From Cylicocyclus nassatus (taxonomy: Eukaryota; Nematoda; Chromadorea; Rhabditida; Strongylidae), in assembly GCA_958299035.1 (NCBI GenBank), contig CATQJL010000112.1:186001-250000 (forward strand): 64,000 nucleotides of DNA. The letters are read 5' to 3'. Below are positions 36,849-47,313 of the stretch, piece after piece. How positions within the stretch are numbered: the stretch's first letter is position 1; each line of letters opens with the position of its first letter. The notes under the pieces are model-generated. The model worked only from the letters and a program-made list of their open reading frames with translations, made no database searches and was not told the origin of the DNA. The translations under genes and the position numbers were made by a program.

Positions 36849-38220
36849 ATACACGAACATCACACACCTGTCACCCATCTACATGTCCATCGAGAGAATG
36901 GACAACGCGTCTACTTCACGGCTGAAAATGCGCTGCAAAGAGCTGCGCAACCACCTCAAACAACTTTGACGCATTCTTTCTTCTGTGCCAACATGATCTG
37001 TTCGCACTGACTTTGTTGTACCCAGAAGCTCCAAGATATTATACTTGGAACAAGTCAACAAAGAAGTGGGCTAGAAGAAAGCAAGATGCCGTGTTCCCGG
37101 ATATGACGTAAGAGCAGCGAATGTGTTAACACGTGTATATACTGTTCACCTTAACCAAGCCAAATGCTTCTACCTCAGATTGTTGCTCTAAACCATTCGA
37201 GGACTCACGTCATTTGCAGTAATTAAGGACCATCAATGGAGAAGTCTGTGAAACCTACTCGGATAATCGCCGGGGGCAGGCGGCCATGCAAATTTTGAGC
37301 AAGCGGGCACCGAAAAAATAGTTCGTTGATTTCTTGCGGCCCGCTTGCAGAAATTTGGAAGAATGTTGAGCAATTTTCGGACGAATGCTCCGAGAATTAT
37401 CGCGGTTTTCCTATAGATTAGTTGCGGCGCATTGGCAGAATTCTCGCGGACTTTCCGCATATGCAAAATTATTGAGGGCCGCGCGGTCCTTTGTGGAAGA
37501 CCGCACAGTCCTCAGGTACTTTCCGCTAAGAGAAAGTACCTCAAACTTAAGTAATTAAACCATTGACACCTTTGCAGCATAGAGTCTCAAATTTGCTCGA
37601 CGTACGCCCGAAACTGCTTGAAGAGTCCGAGCGCCTGCTGAAAAGTTTGGCCAGCGCTCGCTGAAAGAGACTATTTGACGAGCGCCCGCAGAAAACTCTG
37701 TATTCTGCCCCGCTAGCAGGACATTCAACAGTAAAGGAGGTACCGCCCGCTGAAGGTTTGGCCACGCCCCAAAATTCTGCTAACCGCCTGCAAGAAAACG
37801 AGAGTTTGCGGACCGCCTGCCCTCCCCCCCCGCGATTATCTGAGTACAGAGAAGCATGCCGAAGACTTGGCTTGCTTGAAGATGATTATCACTAGGACGA
37901 TGCTTTTGCAGAAGCATCTGCCACAAGTTTCGCAGCTCAATTGCGATGTCTCTTCGCTATCATTTCAATGATCTGCACACCTTCAAATCCTAAAGCAATC
38001 TGGGAGAAGTACAAGGAAACTCCGAGTGAAGACATACTTAGAGCATGAGAGGGTCACTTTGCAGACATCGATTCTCTCAATATATTCGACCGAACGTCGA
38101 TACTGCTGTGGACACGTGCGCGTCAATGACAGGCCAAATTCTCAGAGTGCTCGGTTTACCATCACCAATACGCGGAGACCAAACACTCGAGTGGGATCTC
38201 CGAAAGAGATCCTATGATGT
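36849..38220 (+). pseudogene. Helitron 2 middle region, split by a Fam1 element
   Basis: Bases 36853-37250 encode HLHVHRENGQRVYFTAENAL, then LCQHDLFALTLLYPEAPRYY, WNKSTKKWARRKQ and VYTVHLNQAKCFYLRLLL. After the Fam1 insertion the frame resumes at 37845 with YREACRRLGLLEDD, then RCLFAIISMICTPSNPKA and EKYKETPSEDILR. These blocks lie between the Rep and helicase domains in Helitron proteins. Stops and frameshifts are frequent. Confidence 0.8.
37258..37844. mobile_element. Fam1 TIR element, copy 4 (587 bp), TA target duplication
   Basis: Starts CTCGGATAATCGCC and ends CGATTATCTGAG, with TA on both sides (37256-37257 and 37845-37846). Removing the element and one TA restores the Helitron codons for Thr-Tyr-Arg-Glu-Ala across the site. 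This fixes both boundaries and the 2-bp duplication. Confidence 0.9.
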
Positions 38221-39681
38221 CGACCAGCTGTCGACGTTTGTAGAGTCCAACCGGCCTTTCCTTACTGAGGATCAAGAGTTAGCATATCATGTTGTTCTGG
38301 AAAGGATTTCCAGTGGCAAGAATGGGTTACTCTTTCTCGACGCTTCGGGTGAAACAGGAAGAATGCCATCAATCTCCTACTTGCTGAGATTCGCTGTCAA
38401 GGAGGATCGCACTAACGGTGGCATCCTCGAGGATTGCCTCAACGCTGCTAAAAGGAGGCCGAATTGTTCATTTATTTTTCAAGCTTCCTCTGCATATTGC
38501 TCATTCGGAGCACCCTGTATGCGGCGTAAGCAAAGACACAGGGGAAGCCAGAGTGTTACAAGATGCCAAACTTAGTTTGGAAAGTATGCATCATGGCGCA
38601 TAAGAAGTCCCTAGAAGGCCTCGACTCTACGCTACAGGAAACAAGATAAAGCAATAGGCTAATGGGTGGGGCCGTAGCGTTACTGGCAGGCGACTATCGT
38701 CAAACTCTGCCAGTGATGCCGCGGTCGATTCCAGCAGATGAGCTGAATGCTTTCCTTAAGACTTCTCATCTCTGGAGGCATCTTCGATCCGCTGAACCTC
38801 ACGACAAACATGTGTGTGCACCTCCTTGGCGATGAGACTGCCAGAAGCTTTGCGCAACAACTGTTGTTTCTTGCCGAAGGCAGGCACACCGGAACCAAGT
38901 TCTAGCTGGATTACCTTTCCCTCAGACCCCGGACAGACTTCACGCGATTTGATCGTCGTGACTGAATCGCCGACATTTCCATTCATTTTCATTCCACATT
39001 CAAAAATTTCGGGCTGGAAAAGTATCACAACCGAAATGCAAGTTGATCGGCATGGAATGATGATGCAACAGTTGTCTCGTCGCGATTCAGTCGCGACGAT
39101 CAAATCGCGTGAAGTCTGTCCGGGGCCTTAGACTTTTGAAATATGGTAGTCGGTAGAAGAACTATTAGATAAGGTCTTTACAAGCATTGCCACCAACTTC
39201 AGCAATGGGGACTGGATTTGCGAGCGAGCAATTCTGGCACCCAAAAATGAGCAAGTGAATTCTATCAATGCTCAGATTCTAAACAGCCTACCTGGACCAG
39301 TTCAACGTACACATCTGATACGATATTTCAGCGTGAACAGGCTGTTTACTTCCCCACTAAGTTCTTGAATTCACTCGGGCCCGATGAGATACCACCTCAC
39401 AGACTGGATCTGAAGGTTGGTTTGCCAATCATACTCCTTTGTAACATTACCCCACCAAAGTTGTGCAATGGTACAAGGCTTTGCATCAGGAACCTCATGT
39501 CAAATGTCATAGAAGCGACCATATTGGCGGGAAGTTGAAAGGCGAAGTTGTTCATATTCTATCAACCCCTTTAATCACCTCCGATATGCCCTTTGACTTG
39601 AAGCAACTGCACCGACCTATTTTTCGCACAGCTATACGTGGCGTGTTTAAGGGTCGGGAGTCCGGCGAACCTGTACATATA
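38221..39681 (+). pseudogene. Helitron 2 Pif1-like helicase region
   Basis: Recognisable blocks: LTEDQELAYHVVLERI, the Walker A region LLFLDASGETGRMPSISYLL (around 38341), VALLAGDYRQTLPVM (38680-38720, Walker B neighbourhood), WICERAILAPKNEQVNSINA (about 39220), PPHRLDLKVGLPIILLCNI with CNGTRLCIRNL (about 39390-39500) and the C-terminal LYVACLRVGSPANLYIY. The Walker A motif reads GETGRM where GGTGKT is expected, so the catalytic lysine is lost. The motif segment between RPIF and FAQLYVA is deleted. A Fam4 MITE interrupts at 38925. Confidence 0.85.
38925..39127. mobile_element. Fam4 MITE, copy 2 (203 bp)
   Basis: Ends GACCCCGGACAGACTTCACG and CGTGAAGTCTGTCCGGGGCC are reverse complementary. 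Inside are GATTTGATCGTCG and a core TCGGGCTGGAAAAGTATCAC shared with 31614-31814. It is inserted in the Helitron helicase region. Confidence 0.85.
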
Positions 39682-40150
39682 CTCAGATAATCGCCTGGGG
39701 CAGGCGGTCACAATTTTTGGGCCCGGGAAATTAGTTCGCTTTTTTACCTGCGGAAATATTGAAGAATTTTGGCCAACTTTTAGACGAATGCTCGAAGAAC
39801 AATCGCGATTCTTCCATAGATTAGTTATGGTGCAGTGGCCGCATTCTCGCGGACTCCGCGAGAATGTGCAAAATTGTTGAAGGCCGTACAGTCCTTTGTG
39901 AAAGACCGCACAGCAAAGGTTTCTTTCGCTGAGAGAAAGTACCCCAAACTCGGGTAATTGGACCACCGATGACACCCTTGTTATGTAGAGCGTTACCTTT
40001 GCTCAGCGTCCGCCCGAAACTGCGTAAGAGTCCGAGCGCTTGCTGAAAGCTTGGCCCGCGTTCGCTGAAAGGGATTATTTGACGAGCGCTTGCAGAAAAT
40101 GTTGTATTGCTGCCCGCTGGCAGAAAAGCACGAGTTTGTGGACCGCCTGC
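39682..40150. mobile_element. Fam1 TIR element, copy 5, right end missing
   Basis: Begins CTCAGATAATCGCC directly after the last Helitron codons (Tyr-Ile-Tyr) and keeps the Fam1 body to GGACCGCCTGC at about 40150. There it breaks into unrelated sequence starting ATTATGAACTAGATGG instead of reaching the right terminus. Confidence 0.8.
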
Positions 40151-41560
40151 ATTATGAACTAGATGGCATACCCGGCCCGGATCAATAATCACGAAATCAC
40201 CATGCCCTAATTCCATACAACATTTCTTTGTCCCGGCCTCACATTTATACGCTTATACCCTGCCTCCACTACTTTCGTATTCAGCATGCTCACCTATCCC
40301 CTTACCTTTGATACATGGAGCTATGTACTCTGATAACCTTTACTTTGAGCACCATGATAGAACACAAGCGTCACCTAAAAAGCCATCAGGAAGCATTGGA
40401 TAATATAAGTCTGATTATACCGGAATGAATGTGATTGAAGCAAAATTAGGGAACAATGGCCGTAGTAAACCCCCCTTCATTTCAGATGATCTCAACTGAG
40501 GAACTGAGTTGAGGTACTTAAGACAAACTGACTAGCGGTCACTCTCACATGCTTAAGAATGCGACCTGATCTGAAGGGTTAGCGTCAGGGCATGTGCCGC
40601 GATGAATTCACCTGAAATCCGTAAGAGCAGCCTCGATTTTGAGATGAATTGACCGAAATAGTGTGCAATGGACGAGACGCAGAGAAATTCCCGTAAGTTG
40701 CTCGTGAGTAACTTACGGGACACTTACATAATATTGTAGACTAGAATGCGCGAAACTGCACACATTGCACGTTTGGTATCTCAAAACTTGGGTTCGTTTC
40801 TTTCGTTTGCACTGGGCATTTTCACACATTTTGCAATCTACAACGTAATATCCGCGTGTGAATTTAAATAACAGTCTTTTGATCGGTTCTAGTTTTAACA
40901 CGATGCCGCCGAGACAAAAAAGTGTGTGACTACCAGTGTTGTAATTGCAACTTATCTGAACCTCTCCACCTCTCCTCTCGTGTTTTGTGCACATCACAAG
41001 ATTACTTGTTACTTGATTACCTGTTTATCTAGTGAAACCCGTTCCTCAGCCATGTCTAGCAACATATCACTCCTGTCACTCCGCAACTTACATTTCTTTC
41101 ATCGGTTTGTCTATCTGCCTACTTGACATCTCCGTTTTGCGAATTGTTGTCACGCTTAAATCTGAGTTTGATGTATTCACAACGCCTGCTGATTTCAGTC
41201 TTGTCTTTCGCACACGAAGTAGTCCCGTCGATGGCGCATGTATCGTTTTTAAAAGGTAATCCCATGTTTTGCTGGGTGTTATTGTAGTAGTTAGTATTCC
41301 TTACATCCACACCAGTCATTAGCCGGGAGGGGGCCGCTGTTATGTTTCTCTTGTTGTTTCTTTTTTCTTTACATCTCTTGTTTCTCTTTCGACTATAAAA
41401 CATCATGAAAAAATGCAATAAAATGAGTTGGAAGAGAAGAAAAAGCAACAGATAAGTGTGCGCAAGAAAATTTGGCGCTATGTATGGATTTCGAGTGCCA
41501 ATCAAGGCGCACAACTACGAAATTGACAAAAATTGAAAGCCTTGAAGCATCGCAGAACTG
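40151..41560. other. no gene recognised
   Basis: Starts with a short CTAGATGGCATACCCGG repeat fragment. A small perfect palindrome (GTAAGTTGCTCGTGAGTAACTTAC) lies near 40693. A minus-strand open frame at 40713-40997 has a few paired cysteines but no splice support. Confidence 0.35.
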
Positions 41561-41562
41561 TC

Positions 41563-41640
41563 TCCCCCACGCCGGACTCGAACCTGCGACCACTCCAACG
41601 CCACGCCGACCTTTGCCCACTCCACCACTGCACTCGTTAC
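41563..41640 (-). repeat. tRNA-like SINE head
   Basis: On the minus strand an A-box-like TGGTGGAGTGG is followed 32 bases later by a good B box GGTTCGAGTCC, the spacing of an internal polymerase III promoter. No acceptor or anticodon stem can be folded and the T stem has a mismatch, so this is not a functional tRNA. A tRNA-derived SINE or decayed tRNA copy fits best. Confidence 0.55.
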
Positions 41641-42185
41641 CGTTGTTTCCATTAAAGAGAACTAGAGCATATTACCATAACTGGGTGATAGGGCATGGAT
41701 TTGCCGATCGATGGCTCGCTGGATGCTGGACCGAGGCGCGTTACGATCAACTCAGGTCCGTCTCAGGGCAGATCCCCTGACGGGGGTTTACTGCCGGCCA
41801 ATGTCTTCAAAGTATTCCAGCGAAACCGGGGGTTTGCGTTTTTGTAGCCTTTTTTACGCTAAGTAGAAGCTTTCTGTAAACGTTTCTCCAGAATTCAGTT
41901 AACATTTCTCACCTTACCCCTTATTTGACTATAATTGAGTTTCAAAAGTTTAGGGAAGCAGTTGAAGATGAATAAAAGCGCAAAAGTGCGCTTAAATCTT
42001 GCGCATAGACTCACGCACGAAAATGCTGGTGGATATCCTAGTCGTGTTATGACGATCAGAATGATATATAATTGCAGGGTCTCGTTGAAACCCCGCGGAG
42101 ATCAAGGACCAGAGCAAAATGCCCCGTCGGCTCTGGTGTCTCCGCTGCTCGTCTGCGTCTCTGCGCGCTACCTCGCTACTATACT
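41641..42185. other. no gene recognised
   Basis: Mixed-composition sequence with no supported feature. GC content rises near 42080-42180 with no coherent frame. Confidence 0.35.
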
Positions 42186-42189
42186 TTGG

Positions 42190-42480
42190 ACCGAATCGAA
42201 TGATTATTCGATTATTTGAATAAATCATTCGAATGCGAATGATTCGAAAATTTGAATATTCGAAAATCTGAGATTTCGAATAATATTCGATAGTCGAATA
42301 TTCGAAATTTTTCATTTTCGAATATTATTCGAAAGTCGAATATTCGAAATTTTCGACTATCGAATATTAATCGATAGTCGAATATTCGATGGCCATTAAT
42401 TCGATCATTCGATGTCCATCGAATGTTCGAATATTTGATGACACCAAATATTCGAAAATTCGATAAGAATTGACTATTCC
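42190..42480. repeat. TTCGAATATT-type AT-rich array 1
   Basis: About 290 bases made almost entirely of variations on TCGAATATTCGAAAATTCGA, self-complementary at many offsets and able to fold into many alternative hairpins. A second array occurs at 43725-43945. Confidence 0.85.
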
Positions 42481-43162
42481 GAAATTTGATATCCACAACA
42501 TGGGCGGTGTGTCCCAAGAGTATCTACACACTGTTTATTCGCTAATACCCTCACGAAGCCTTTTGCCAGCCTTTAAGTAACATCCTGCAGGGATGGCTTT
42601 AGCTTACAAATACAGCAGAAAGCGAATCACCCATGTATTTCTTATTGTGTTATCACGATAGGAACTTCCAGCATATAGAGCAACTGCGAAAAGACATCCA
42701 AAAGAATTTCCCCAAAAAAAGATTTGAAATTTAAATAGCAGTTTTTTACGTATGTGTAACTACGCACCAGCTTTCAACCTCAAATTGAATTCACGTTTTT
42801 AAAAAGCGTTGGAAAACATCTGTTACGGTGTACCTAGCATAAGTTGCAAAAGGCGTTTCGGCTGGGTGCAAATTCTTTATTTAGTGAGTGTCTTTAGAAG
42901 CCTAGTGTAAGATCGGTCTTTTTGATTCTCTTTCTTGGGCAAACGGCTCTTGATATCTCAAAACCCTCCTGAATTTTCCTACGTTAGTTTTACAACAGTA
43001 AGCGATCGATAAATCGCTTCATACTGTTATTCTAAATTAATGTCAGCCCACATCCTCATACTGTTGGGACCCCTGTATGTCAGTCCACAACTCTCAATGA
43101 GTGTAAATAATCTTCTCTAAAGTTCGAAATTCCTTTACAACCACGTCACAGGGGTACGCCTT

Positions 43163-43597
43163 TCAGGCTCTTAAAAGCAGCGTCCCGGCAAAAAGATGGG
43201 TCCGGGATTTTGCGGTGATGTTAAAGTAGACCCCCTACCTAAGCGATGACTGAAGTTCGGAGCGAAAAGAGGGTCTGGTGAGCCTGAAAATTGCTCCCAA
43301 AGGGCGGCATTCGGGCCCGTCTTACGTTGGGCCCGAATGCCGCCCGCACAGCGATTTTGAATTGCAACCAGAGCACGCACAACGCACACAGTCATGAGTG
43401 CAGGTCCTGCAACGACTCTGCGTCTTTACCTTGCATGCATCTCGTACTCACCCAAGCCTACCGTAAAATCCGGACCGGGCAAATCAGATCTGGTAACCCA
43501 CTTTTTCGCTCCGTACTTCAGTCATCGCTTAAGAGGGTCTACTTTAAGATCGCCACAAAACCCGGCACTCATCTTTTTGCCGCACAATGCCTTTAAG
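43163..43597. mobile_element. fold-back element between the AT-rich arrays
   Basis: Outer segments (GGCAAAAAGATGGG at the left, CTCATCTTTTTGCCG at the right) and inner segments (GGCGGCATTCGGGCCCG and its reverse complement) pair about a centre near 43323. The right arm has about 100 extra bases. Non-coding. Confidence 0.75.
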
Positions 43598-43724
43598 TCT
43601 CTTCACGTCATCACTAAATCGTTTTTCATCGTAAATTGAAACATAAAAATGTCTATTCTTGATACTTACCTGAAAAAATTTATTCTTAGATGTTTTGGTC
43701 CCTCACAGGTTGTCTCACTGACAT

Positions 43725-43945
43725 AAGTCATTCGAAGAATATTCGAAAATCGAATAATATTCGAAAATCGAATATTATTCGAGAACCAAATAATATTCGA
43801 AATTCAAATATCGTGTAATTTCGATATTCGAATATTATTCGATTCGAAAACTTCCATATTCGAGTAATATTCGATAGCCGAATAATCGGAATTTCGACTA
43901 TCGAATATTATTCGACATTCGAATATTCGAAAAAAATTTCGAATT
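43725..43945. repeat. TTCGAATATT-type AT-rich array 2
   Basis: Same repeat type as 42190-42480, with CGAATAATATTCGA units. The two arrays flank the fold-back at 43163-43597 and may be the ends of one composite element or two independent arrays. Confidence 0.8.
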
Positions 43946-44875
43946 TCCCAAAGTATACTCGCTACCCCAAAGGCGAGGGGCGGGGCATTTGGTTCTGGTA
44001 TTCTTTAAGCTATAAATCGTATTGAAGCTCTTGATTTCTACTTTCACGCTTATAACGTTTGAAAACCACATTGCTTGATTTGGACGAGAAATCTGGCAAA
44101 AATCTAATTTTAGAAAATCTCTTTTTCCATCCAATTTCACTCTCTTTACGCGGTTTGTTCGTGCATTCTGTGAATCTTTCTTTTGTTCATAATGCAAATA
44201 GCGGCCCAGCGCTTATCTCTTCGATTAACACTTTTCGGACCGCGAAATCGCACGCGGCGAAAAAGAGTGTACTTCCAGCCGTTAGCCAACAAAGGAACCT
44301 TATTTCATGGACTGCGGCCTGCGTCTGTAATCAGCATGTCAGATTAGCTTCATACCCTAAGTTCTGAATGCATTTGAAGTGTTTGAATTTTGTCGGTTGA
44401 GAGGGACTTCTATGCTTTCTTGAAAGATAGGAAAAGAACACAGTTTCTAATCGCACACAAAGTATCTATGTTTCATACGTTACACATCATTATTAAAACT
44501 ACGGTTTTCTCTTTAAAACTGAAGCAAAGAGAAGTTGCGACGTCGCACTCGTCGTTTGCGTTGTTGCACTTCGGTGCAATTGTTGTTCGATTTGTCCTCC
44601 TAGCTCCTAAACAAATACCGCCCCTCAGCTTCACAGAGTCATTTGAAAAGTAGGAGCTTAGACCTTTAACTTGATAACCTTGAACTAAAAGAAAACCTCC
44701 AGTAGACGTCAAAAAGATCTTTTAAGGGAGCGTGCTACCGTGTGCAGCACCGGTCCGAAACGTGTTAAGGCGAATTTTTTTTGAAAAATTTTGAAAAGTG
44801 CGTTTTTCTTCACCTTGTTCTGTTTCATTGCTTTCGCCGCTGATTTTCCATCTTGCAAAATTATTGTTCAGAATA
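43946..44875. other. no gene recognised
   Basis: No exon chain or repeat termini could be supported. Bases 44800-44875 may be the promoter side of the candidate first exon that follows. Confidence 0.35.
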
Positions 44876-44981
44876 ATGAGCGCAACAATTTTGACAGCGT
44901 CCCAGAAAAGGAAAACCACAATGCGGGGTAAAAATTCAAAGGACGCACCAAAAACGGTTGGCTTTAACGCGCATTTCGATG
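44876..44981 (+). CDS. candidate first coding exon, function unknown
   Basis: A U-rich acceptor TTATTGTTCAG ends four bases upstream of an ATG, the usual arrangement for spliced-leader addition in nematodes. The ATG opens 35 codons starting MSATILTASQKRKTTMRGKN, a basic, hydrophilic start. The exon then ends at a strong donor, ATGGTAAGA, one base into a codon. I do not recognise the protein and could not find a convincing second exon before the LINE at 45768. The gene may be disrupted, may have a long intron, or may be a chance arrangement. Confidence 0.4.
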
Positions 44982-45639
44982 GTAAGAAAATTCTGCGTTT
45001 TCAAAACTAATTCTTTTCTTGTTTAACTTTCTTGATACTCGTTACTTCCGAAACATGGTGTTTTTGGGATAAACACAAAGAAAATACTAGCTCTTCCTCG
45101 TTTTCCCCGTATTGTGGATTACGTAGTTCTGGAGCGAAAGCTTGTATTGCCAAAAAATGAAAGATTTCAAACTTATTGCAGCGTTTTCATTGAATTTTCT
45201 GGAGTTTCTTTTGCTTTTACTAACTGTTTTGCAATTTTTTTTTCTTCTCTGGTTTGACATGAACAACCTTCACTTTTTATGAGGGGAGATAACCAAACAG
45301 CCCTCACTTTTGAGGCCCTGTTTCTAGAATGTCGAAGGTATACGCTTGCGCCAACTCCCAAACTAGTAGCTCTCCCCCCCCCCCCCTCCCCTCCTACGCC
45401 AGCTCCCAACCCCGCAGCTCACACTTTGCCAAAATTCGATGAATTCGCTAAGGCTAGCTGGCTTAGCCGGCTGTCCCTGTCAAAACAGTACAAAAAAAGC
45501 TCTCACCCATGTCCCTGTACCACTTTTTCCTATGCCTTAGTCTACATGCCAATTCCCTTCTTCCCACTGTTTTAGTAATCAGCATGCTCGATTACCCCTC
45601 CCCCCCCTCGTCTCCTCCCTCCCTGTGCGAACTCACAGC
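44982..45639. other. no gene recognised; poly-C tract
   Basis: Contains a run of 14 or so cytosines near 45378 and further C-rich stretches. An open frame at 45279-45575 is low-complexity Pro/Ala sequence without support. Confidence 0.4.
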
Positions 45640-45770
45640 CCCGTAAGTCAAACTCTGCAAGAAACCCCAAAAATCAATAAAATCGATATCGATCGATGAC
45701 GAAAAGTAGCCCATGACACCCGCCCGCCCCCGAAGTGTGTGCCAAGTTTAGTCCGGATAGGTTCAGAAAT
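45640..45770 (-). repeat. dispersed repeat, reverse relative of 22640-22980
   Basis: Reads, in reverse complement, the CCGGA, CACTTCGGGGGCGGGCGGGT and ATCGATATCGAT blocks seen at 22700-22830. It abuts the LINE fragment. Confidence 0.6.
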
Positions 45771-47313
45771 TGGCGATTTCTTCATATTGACCGGAACAAT
45801 AATAAGCCTCATGATGAATATTCTGCCAGATTTTTTGGCTTATTCAATCAACTAGACTTACGTCAATATGTAGATAGAACAACCCATGCAGGTCACATCC
45901 TTGACCTAATCCTTTTTATTAGGGTAATCCAAAGGTAATGGGGCACTTTGATTTTTTTAACATTCTTCAAGATTTCTTTCTGAGTAGCTATGAACGCCCA
46001 GCATTTTCAACGCCTTTGTATAAAGTGACCTTCGTAGGTTATCTTGACAGCACTTTGCAGCACCTCACCGATAATTCTTCGAGTGGCGCTTCAAAAAATC
46101 AGACAGACTTTTTTGAACACCATCCGAATTTGGGCTGCTGCACCTGATAGTCCCACAACATATAGCATACCATTCGAAAGAGCTTTCCAAGCTCTTTTCA
46201 ATGATTACTTGAATATCCAAGAATTGCCCATTATTTTATACAAAAAAAGCACTTTATTCGAAAAAGTGCGGTGTTCGGCGCAGATTTTCAGACTAAAACT
46301 CATGTTTTGGACCACAATCTTTTGAAAATGAGAAAAGTCGAAGTAATTTGCATACGTATGGATAGAGCGTAAAAAGCACTATCAGAGATCAACTGCTAAG
46401 TTTGGGCTTATTTGATTACCTTGATGAAAGAATAAGTAATATGTCTCCTGATACTCGATGCTATATCTTCTGTTCTAAAGCCTTGAGACCACCGAGCTAT
46501 GGATTTGGTGACAGTCCCCTCACCCATTGCTGCGCACATATCTTTGGTAGGCTCACTTGTTTTAATGCGACGCTGCTGCTCAAAATCTAAAATTACTTGA
46601 CGTGGTGAGCTTTAATTTTAAGCGCTTAAAGAATTAACGCCATGTGACAGTGCCCAACTATAGACCTCGATGAGAAGGTTTTGTTATGTTTCGTCACTCA
46701 TTCCTATACCAGATTTCCTTAAAACTGATTTTGTTTCTCCTAATGCATATCTTCTCAGCGTTGATTGGCTGCATGTCTTCGACCAGTATTTATCAGTTGA
46801 TGATGTTTATCAGAGATTCTGCAGAGTTACCTATGAAGCTCTATGCAGGTATGTACCTTTTCGAATCCCCTCACATACCCGAAATACGATATACTAAGCA
46901 AATTCAAAATTTACTCGAACAAAAATATCGCCTTTTAATGCAACTAGCGCATCCTAGAGTTAATGTTGTCTATAAGAAAGTTTCCTTAGATCTCAATCTA
47001 CATTTGAAGAAGTTCCTTGCTAATCGTGAACGGAGATTGCTTTCCAAAGAATCGTCGAAGTATCTTTTCCATCACATCAACAGAAAACTGAAAGCATGTC
47101 CTCGTCTACCAGTAATCAAAGATACTTACGGGAACGCTTACTGTTGTGATGCTGACAAAGCCTGATGCCCTAGCTAAATACTTTGCTAGTGTTTTTACTC
47201 ATAACCCCAACAACACGATTGCCAACCAAAGAACAAGTTATCCAAAATTTGAAAATCGCTCACTACATGAATTCTATTTCACTACTGATGACACCCTCAG
47301 GATTGTGAAGATC
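45768..47313 (+). mobile_element. non-LTR retrotransposon (LINE) fragment
   Basis: Bases 45768-45920 encode the end of an endonuclease domain: LHIDRNNNKPHDEYSARFFG then LDLRQYVDRTTHAGHILDLI. After a DNA-element insertion (45921-46684) the linker before reverse transcriptase follows: SVDDVYQRFCRVTYEALCRY, TKQIQNLLEQKYRLLMQLAH, KKFLANRERRLLSKESSKYL, VIKDTYGNAYCCDADKA and ALAKYFASVFTHNP. There are frameshifts near 45768, 46895 and 47170, and a stop follows at about 47314. No reverse transcriptase core was seen. The hydrophilic linker type suggests a CR1/Jockey-like element, but the clade is uncertain. Confidence 0.8.
45921..46684. mobile_element. Fam6 DNA element inserted in the LINE
   Basis: The left end TAGGGTAATCCAAAGGTAAT resembles 14861. 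The following sequence resembles 14880-15130, and its right part resembles 16660-16855. The right terminus is eroded; the LINE frame resumes at about 46685. This places the element after the LINE in time. Confidence 0.65.

Larger units (their letters stand above)
34098..39681 (+). mobile_element. Helitron 2, decayed, carrying nested insertions
   Basis: Successive fragments of one Rep/helicase protein occur in order: charged N-terminal repeat (34098), Cys/Lys-rich head (34323-34560), Rep core (34957-35540), tyrosine motif (35640-35918), middle region (36853-37257 and 37845-38220), Pif1-like helicase (38221-39640) and C-terminus LYVACLRVGSPANLYIY (39623-39681). Helitrons transpose by rolling-circle replication with an HUH nuclease and a helicase. 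Insertions: LTR remnant 35919-36848, Fam1 37258-37844, Fam4 38925-39127. Many frameshifts and stops show that it is dead. Terminal TC and CTRR ends were not identified. Confidence 0.85.

Noticed and set aside
41563..41640. Functional tRNA gene
   Set aside because: A and B boxes are present, but the acceptor and anticodon stems do not form.
42190..43945. CRISPR-like array
   Set aside because: Units are variable and self-complementary with no spacer structure, and the DNA is clearly nuclear eukaryotic.
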